This document shows, in pieces, positions 51,501 to 64,000 of a stretch of 64,000 nt of DNA (the stretch's first letter is position 1; each line of letters begins with the position of its first letter). The position numbers and the translations under genes were made by a program. The DNA comes from Pseudorhodoferax sp. Leaf274 (GTDB lineage Bacteria; Pseudomonadota; Gammaproteobacteria; Burkholderiales; Burkholderiaceae_C), in assembly GCF_001422445.1 (NCBI RefSeq), contig NZ_LMNA01000004.1:175250-239249 (forward strand). Direction: 5' to 3'. Under the pieces are notes generated by a model. It made no database searches. It saw only the letters and a list, made by a program, of their open reading frames with translations, and was not told where the DNA came from.

Positions 51501-51537
51501 TAAAAAAACCCCGGGGCCATGATAGGGACCCCGGGGT
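51501..51537 (-). terminator. Intrinsic terminator of the rpoBC operon
   Basis: On the minus strand, ACCCCGGGG (51529-51537), a 12-nt loop and CCCCGGGGT (51508-51516) form a 9-bp stem directly followed by a T-rich tract (51502-51508). It lies 69 bp after the rpoC stop and before lemA. Confidence 0.88.
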
Positions 51538-51605
51538 CGGGCCGGCTGGACGCCGGCACGGAGCGCTGTACGGCCTCATCGGCCGGAGGACTCCATCGGG
51601 CCGGC

Positions 51606-55823
<4,218 letters not shown>

Positions 55824-55850
55824 AGCGTTGTTTCCTTTGCCTTGCCCTGA

Positions 55851-59963
<4,113 letters not shown>

Positions 59964-60002
59964 GAATTCTCCGGGCGAGGATACAAATCCTGCGACTGAG
60001 GC

Positions 60003-60225
60003 ACCGGGGCATGCTCCTGCCCGGTGAACTTGGCGGCTGGCCACTACCAACCTATGGCGGACGGCGATGCATTGCACATCGCCCGTACCAAGTCGTCTTT
60101 TGCAGTCGAGTCAAAAGACACTCGAAAGCGGATGGAACCGCTTTCGGCTGCCTTCTCCAGCGGGGCGCTTTGCAACGCCCCACAAGCACCAAAGGCTGGA
60201 GGCCCGTTTCGGACACTCCAGCCTT
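60003..60225 (-). promoter_or_regulatory. rplL-rpoB spacer with consecutive inverted repeats (attenuator / processing region)
   Basis: The 276-bp spacer (59964-60239) holds six perfect inverted repeats: 60192-60201/60216-60225 (10 bp, closest to the rplL stop), 60162-60167/60176-60181 (6 bp), 60123-60131/60138-60146 (9 bp), 60095-60102/60112-60119 (8 bp), 60063-60069/60077-60083 (7 bp), and a weaker 60003-60008/60020-60025 (6 bp). In E. coli this spacer carries an attenuator and an RNase III site that set the ratio of ribosomal protein to polymerase. None has a long U-tract, so at most partial termination is expected. Confidence 0.65.
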
Positions 60226-60239
60226 GGCGAACCAAGCAA

Positions 60240-60617
60240 TTACTTGAGTTCGACCTTGGCGCCAGCGTCTTCCAGCTTCTTCTTGGCGGCTTCGGCGTCG
60301 GCCTTGGCAATGCCTTCCTTGACGTTCTTCGGAGCGCCGTCGACCAGGTCCTTGGCTTCCTTGAGGCCCAGGCCCGTGATTTCGCGCACGGCCTTGATGA
60401 CGGAGACCTTGTTCGCGCCGGCTTCGAGCAGCACGACGTTGAATTCGGTCTTCTCTTCGACGGCTGCAGCGGCAGCACCGCCACCACCGGCTGCGGGAGC
60501 GGCCATGGCGGCTGCGCTCACGCCGAACTTCTCTTCGATGGCCTTGACCAGGTCGTTGAGTTCGAGGACCGTCATGCTGTCGAGGGCGGTCAGGAATGCG
60601 TCTTTATCGAATGCCAT
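60240..60617 (-). CDS. rplL: 50S ribosomal protein L7/L12
   Basis: Encodes 125 aa. The N-terminal dimerisation helices ([33 protein letters not shown]) are joined by an Ala/Gly hinge ([17 protein letters not shown]) to the factor-binding domain, with the conserved [21 protein letters not shown] loop. It forms the stalk with L10 and recruits translation factors. AGGAAA precedes the ATG. It is 43 bp downstream of rplJ. Confidence 0.99.
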   Translation of the reverse strand: MAFDKDAFLTALDSMTVLELNDLVKAIEEKFGVSAAAMAAPAAGGGGAAAAAVEEKTEFNVVLLEAGANKVSVIKAVREITGLGLKEAKDLVDGAPKNVKEGIAKADAEAAKKKLEDAGAKVELK

Positions 60618-60660
60618 TTTGATTTCCTAAATAAGTTGGTTGTGCCGCGCGATCGTTCGA

Positions 60661-61197
60661 TCAGGCTGCGGCGGCTTCGGCTGCGGGAGCCTCGGCTGCG
60701 GGTTCTGCGCCTTCGCCCTTCTTGGCCGCCAGCGCGCCCAGCACAACGGCCGTACGCGAGATCGGGGACATCAAGAGGCCACAGATCTGGGCCAGCAGGA
60801 CTTCCTTCGAAGGGATGTTCGCCAGTTGCTTGACGCCGTTGACGTCCAGGGCCTTGCCACCGAATGCACCGCCGCGGATGACCAACTTGTCGTTGGTCTT
60901 CGCGAACTCGGACACCACTTTCGCGGCGGCCACGGCATCGGCGGAGAAGCCATAGATCAGCGGACCGGTCATCTGGTCGGCCACGACTTCGAATGCGCTG
61001 CCGGCCACGGCACGGCGGGCCAGCGTGTTCTTCAACACACTGAGGCTCACGCCGTTGCTGCGGGCTGCAGAGCGCAGACGGGTCATGTCAGCGACCGTGA
61101 TGCCACGGTATTCCGCCATCACGAGCGTTTGAGCTTGAGCGGCGAGCCCGGTCACTTCGGTGATGACCGCTTCTTTCTCACTGCGATTAAGACTCAA
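60661..61197 (-). CDS. rplJ: 50S ribosomal protein L10
   Basis: Encodes 178 aa from TTG 61197, fixed by AAAGGAG six nt before; there is no ATG near. The protein begins [15 protein letters not shown] and carries the RNA-binding N-domain ([21 protein letters not shown]) and the C-terminal L12-binding helix, then an Ala/Glu-rich tail. L10 with L12 dimers binds 23S rRNA and also represses its own leader mRNA. Non-AUG start could lower its translation relative to rplL. Confidence 0.98.
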   Translation of the reverse strand: MSLNRSEKEAVITEVTGLAAQAQTLVMAEYRGITVADMTRLRSAARSNGVSLSVLKNTLARRAVAGSAFEVVADQMTGPLIYGFSADAVAAAKVVSEFAKTNDKLVIRGGAFGGKALDVNGVKQLANIPSKEVLLAQICGLLMSPISRTAVVLGALAAKKGEGAEPAAEAPAAEAAAA

Positions 61198-61430
61198 GGT
61201 CTACTCCTTTGTTTGTGTCTTCGGACCGAAGCCCTCCGACACGCCTTCTTGCAGCGACCAACTGTTCAGGAATCTATCCATCTGCAGCGGGATCGCCATC
61301 TGCGTTGGCTGCTTGCGCGATTAAGTCCCTGCGAGGGGACACCAACGGTCTTGGATGGCCCGGGCGGCTTTGCAACCATCCGGCCCACCACCTTGGGACG
61401 CCCTTGCGGAACGCCCCAAATTTCTTGCGA
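61198..61430 (-). promoter_or_regulatory. rplJ leader, probable L10 autoregulation site
   Basis: The 233-bp gap between rplA and rplJ contains small hairpins: GGATGG/CCATCC (61353-61358/61376-61381) and GTCCC/GGGAC (61325-61329/61336-61340). In many bacteria this leader binds the L10-L12 complex, which blocks rplJL translation, and carries a promoter. The sequence is consistent with this but no consensus was proven. Confidence 0.5.
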
Positions 61431-62126
61431 TTACGCCGAGATGGACTGGGTGTCCACGCGGACGCCCACACCCATCGTCGACGAGACCGCCACCTTGCGC
61501 AGGTACAGGCCCTTGCTGGAAGCCGGCTTGGCCTTGGTCAGCGCATCGATCAGGGCCACCAGGTTGCCTTGCAGCTTGTCCGCGTCGAACGAGCGGCGGC
61601 CGATGGTGCCGTGGATGATGCCGGCCTTGTCGACGCGGAACTGGACCTGGCCAGCCTTGGCGTTCTTCACGGCCGTGGCCACGTCGGGCGTCACGGTGCC
61701 GACCTTGGGGTTCGGCATCAGGCCGCGCGGGCCCAGGATCTGGCCCAGCGTACCGACGACGCGCATGGCGTCCGGCGCGGCGATGACCACGTCGAAGGGC
61801 ATGTCGCCGGCCTTGACCTGGGCGGCCAGGTCGTCCATGCCGACGATGTCGGCGCCAGCGGCCTTGGCTTCTTCGGCCTTGGCGCCTTGGGCGAACACGG
61901 CGACGCGCTTGGTCTTGCCGGTGCCGTTGGGCAGCACGACGGCGCCCCGCACGACCTGGTCGGACTTCTTCGCATCGATGCCCAGCTGCACGGCCACGTC
62001 GATCGATTCATCGAACTTGGCGGTGGCGGCTTCCTTGACGATGGCCAGCGCGTCGGTCAGTGCGTACAGCTTGGTGCTGTCGATCTTGCCCTGCTGCGAC
62101 TTTTGCTTCTTGGTCAGCTTGCTCAT
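61431..62126 (-). CDS. rplA: 50S ribosomal protein L1
   Basis: Encodes 231 aa, start [10 protein letters not shown]. The family-specific segments [56 protein letters not shown] and the C-terminal [11 protein letters not shown] are present. It binds 23S rRNA at the L1 stalk and represses its own operon mRNA. The start codon directly abuts the rplK stop (TAA-ATG), so translation is coupled. Confidence 0.99.
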   Translation of the reverse strand: MSKLTKKQKSQQGKIDSTKLYALTDALAIVKEAATAKFDESIDVAVQLGIDAKKSDQVVRGAVVLPNGTGKTKRVAVFAQGAKAEEAKAAGADIVGMDDLAAQVKAGDMPFDVVIAAPDAMRVVGTLGQILGPRGLMPNPKVGTVTPDVATAVKNAKAGQVQFRVDKAGIIHGTIGRRSFDADKLQGNLVALIDALTKAKPASSKGLYLRKVAVSSTMGVGVRVDTQSISA

Positions 62127-62558
62127 TTAGACGCCCTCCACCGTGATGCCCATGGAACGGGCGGAACCGGCCAGCGTGCGGATAGCGGCATCCACGTTCG
62201 CGGCGTTCATGTCCTTCAGCTTGGTCTTGGCGATCTCTTCGAGCTGCGCGCGCGTGATCTTGCCGACCTTGACGGTGTGCGGCGTGGCCGAACCCTTGTC
62301 CAGCTTGACGGCCTTCTTGATCAGGACCGTCGCGGGCGGGGTCTTGATGACGAAGGTGAAGCTCTTGTCCGCGAACGCGGTGATCACCACGGGCAGCGGC
62401 AGACCCGGCTCGACGCCTTGGGTCTGGGCGTTGAACGCCTTGCAGAACTCCATGATGTTCAGGCCGCGCTGACCCAGCGCCGGGCCGATCGGGGGGGACG
62501 GGTTGGCCTTGCCAGCTGGCACTTGCAGCTTGATGAAGCCGACGATTTTCTTCGCCAT
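62127..62558 (-). CDS. rplK: 50S ribosomal protein L11
   Basis: Encodes 143 aa. The N-domain has [20 protein letters not shown] and [22 protein letters not shown], the thiostrepton-site Pro-rich helix region; the C-domain includes [18 protein letters not shown]. It binds the GTPase-associated region of 23S rRNA. AAGGAGT precedes the ATG. It starts 151 bp after nusG. Confidence 0.99.
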   Translation of the reverse strand: MAKKIVGFIKLQVPAGKANPSPPIGPALGQRGLNIMEFCKAFNAQTQGVEPGLPLPVVITAFADKSFTFVIKTPPATVLIKKAVKLDKGSATPHTVKVGKITRAQLEEIAKTKLKDMNAANVDAAIRTLAGSARSMGITVEGV

Positions 62559-62709
62559 GAATGAACTCCTTGCGGGTACTTGCGCGTCGGTCAGCCTGTG
62601 CAGGCCGCCTCGGCTCCCCGGGGGTGAAGACTCTTGCTAGCACACAGCGGCCGCGCCGAGTCGAAAAGCGCGGTGCCGTCAGGGCCGGACAGCCGTCCAG
62701 CGCCCAGAA
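62559..62709 (-). other. nusG-rplK spacer
   Basis: A 151-bp GC-rich region probably carrying the promoter of the rplKAJL-rpoBC unit, as in other proteobacteria. No clear -35/-10 pair or terminator was recognised. Confidence 0.35.
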
Positions 62710-63297
62710 TCAAGTCTTCTCGATCTGGCTGAATTCCAGTTCGACAGGGGTCGCACGGCCGAAGATGGTGACGGACACGCGGACCTTGTTCTTGTCGTAG
62801 TTGACTTCTTCAACCGAACCGTTGAAGTCGGTGAAGGGACCTTCCTTGACGCGCACGTACTCGCCGACGAGGAATTCGACCTTGTGGCGGGGCTTCTCCA
62901 CGCCTTCCTGCATCTGGCTGACGATCTTGACGACCTCTTCTTCGGAGATCGGCGCAGGCCGGTTCTTGGCGCCACCGACGAAGCCCGTCACCTTGTTGGT
63001 GTGCTTGACCAGGTGCCAGGACTCGTCGTCCATCAGCATTTCGACGAACACGTAGCCCGGGAACAAGCGGCGCTCGGTCGTGCGGCGCTGGCCGTTCTTG
63101 ACCTCGACCACCTCTTCGGTCGGCACCAGGATGCGGCCGAACTTGGACTGCATGCCGGCACGGTTGATGCGCTCGGTGATGTTGCGCTCGACAGCCTTCT
63201 CCATGCCCGAGTAGGCATGGACGATGTACCACCGGAAATCCGGGTTGGCCGGGCCCGGCACGGCGTCCGTCGCGGGAGATTCCACTGCGTCAGTCAT
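62710..63297 (-). CDS. nusG: Transcription termination/antitermination protein NusG
   Basis: Encodes 195 aa, somewhat longer at the N-terminus than E. coli NusG (181 aa). The NGN domain is [20 protein letters not shown] to [10 protein letters not shown]; the KOW domain is [22 protein letters not shown]. It couples RNA polymerase to Rho and the ribosome. The start abuts the secE stop (TAA-ATG). Confidence 0.99.
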   Translation of the reverse strand: MTDAVESPATDAVPGPANPDFRWYIVHAYSGMEKAVERNITERINRAGMQSKFGRILVPTEEVVEVKNGQRRTTERRLFPGYVFVEMLMDDESWHLVKHTNKVTGFVGGAKNRPAPISEEEVVKIVSQMQEGVEKPRHKVEFLVGEYVRVKEGPFTDFNGSVEEVNYDKNKVRVSVTIFGRATPVELEFSQIEKT

Positions 63298-63681
63298 TTA
63301 TCGCTTCCAGCCCAGGATGAGGTCGTACAGGACCCATTCCAAGGTCTTGTCCGTGAACCACAGGAACAAGGCCATGACCACGACGAAGGCGAACACGTAC
63401 GCCGTCATCTGCATGGATTCCTTGCGCGTCGGCCAGACGACCTTCTTGACCTCGCGCCAGGCATCGCGGCCGAAGGCGATCAGCTGGCGGCCGGGTTCGC
63501 TGCTGAAGAACAGCGCCACGGCAGCCGCGACGCCGACGATCAGTGCGCCCCACTGCGCCACCTGGCCCTGCTTGCCCAGCAGGTAAAAGCCAGCCAGCGC
63601 CGCAATGACAAGCGCCGCAGACACGGCCAACTTGGCCTTGTCCGCGCCGGTACTGACAGTTTCAACTTGCGAAGTCGCCAT
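63298..63681 (-). CDS. secE: Preprotein translocase subunit SecE
   Basis: Encodes 127 aa from ATG 63681 (MATSQVETVSTG) with AGGGCC before it; a further 9-codon extension to 63708 is possible. It has three hydrophobic helices like E. coli SecE: residues ~20-37, 43-61 and 95-118. The amphipathic SecE signature is GRDAWREVKKVVWPTRKE. With SecY and SecG it forms the protein-conducting channel. The next gene, nusG, begins at the very next base after the stop. Confidence 0.97.
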   Translation of the reverse strand: MATSQVETVSTGADKAKLAVSAALVIAALAGFYLLGKQGQVAQWGALIVGVAAAVALFFSSEPGRQLIAFGRDAWREVKKVVWPTRKESMQMTAYVFAFVVVMALFLWFTDKTLEWVLYDLILGWKR

Positions 63682-63726
63682 TTCGGCCCTAATGCTGCAA
63701 TCAAACACGTGCGTCGTTCAGACGCT

Positions 63727-63754
63727 AAAGCCCGTCAGGCAAGTGACGGGCTTT
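63727..63754. terminator. Hairpin between secE and tRNA-Trp
   Basis: AAAGCCCGTCA (63727-63737), loop GGCAAG, TGACGGGCTTT (63744-63754) is an 11-bp stem. The T-run is T5 on the plus strand but only T3 on the minus strand, so for the tuf/tRNA-Trp transcript it may be a partial terminator or attenuator before secE. Confidence 0.6.
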
Positions 63755-63778
63755 TTCGGGAAACCACCTGGGTTCAGG

Positions 63779-63854
63779 TGGCAGGGGCAGTAGGAATCGA
63801 ACCTACAACCTTCGGTTTTGGAGACCGACGCTCTGCCAATTGAGCTATACCCCT
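63779..63854 (-). tRNA. tRNA-Trp (anticodon CCA)
   Basis: A 76-nt minus-strand gene with encoded CCA. Acceptor AGGGGTA / TGCCCCT, anticodon loop CTCCAAA with CCA, T arm GTAGGTTCGATTCCTAC. It lies between tuf and secE, a very common beta/gammaproteobacterial arrangement, 10 nt after the tuf stop, so it is probably cut from the tuf transcript. Confidence 0.97.
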
Positions 63855-63864
63855 CCGAATCACA

Positions 63865-64000
<136 letters not shown>

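Overview
The window is GC-rich DNA that looks like a betaproteobacterial chromosome, most likely Burkholderiales and Comamonadaceae-like. The evidence is the order tuf / tRNA-Trp / secE / nusG / rplKAJL / rpoBC, then LemA, flavocytochrome c, RsmB, DUF4390, an NtrY-like kinase, its regulator and tRNA-Phe, plus a TctC (Bug) binding protein, two IclR regulators and abundant catabolic genes. The genus cannot be fixed from sequence reading alone. No CRISPR array, insertion sequence, integrase or rRNA was seen.

Region 1 (1-44.1 kb) is an accessory, catabolism-rich block. It opens with the 3' part of a GH3 glycosidase. Next comes a bicupin gene translationally coupled to a maleate-isomerase-like gene, then a FAD oxidase divergent from an MFS transporter, a 2Fe-2S subunit of a molybdenum hydroxylase and a zinc alcohol dehydrogenase. 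A long minus-strand series (20.3 kb down to 8.4 kb) reads tonB, exbB, exbD, exbD, a TPR protein, hyuA, hyuB, the large Mo-hydroxylase subunit, a quinone-reductase-like enzyme and a membrane protein. Two convergent IclR regulators follow, then a second MFS/FAD-oxidase pair paralogous to the first. A plus-strand run (25.7-35.5 kb) holds an amine oxidase, a methyltransferase, a small helical protein, a FAD monooxygenase, an alpha/beta hydrolase, a PuuE-like deacetylase, an aldehyde dehydrogenase, a DUF1838 protein and a second alpha/beta hydrolase, several with overlapping start/stop codons. The block closes with an SGNH hydrolase, an isochorismatase-family amidase, a LeuC/LeuD-like hydratase followed by an isocitrate-lyase/PEP-mutase-family lyase, and a LysR/sulfatase/TctC group.

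Taken together, region 1 resembles a pathway that hydroxylates and opens a nitrogen heterocycle or cyclic imide and carries the product through a maleate-type diacid, which the hydratase/lyase triad would cleave to central metabolites. The substrate is not identified; this is inference from family content. The linked TonB-ExbBD set suggests energised uptake, but no TonB-dependent receptor lies in the window.

Region 2 (44.1-64 kb) is housekeeping and all on the minus strand: tRNA-Phe, a two-component pair, DUF4390, RsmB, FccAB, LemA, then rpoC, rpoB, rplL, rplJ, rplA, rplK, nusG, secE, tRNA-Trp and the 3' end of tuf. The rplL-rpoB spacer holds a run of perfect inverted repeats.
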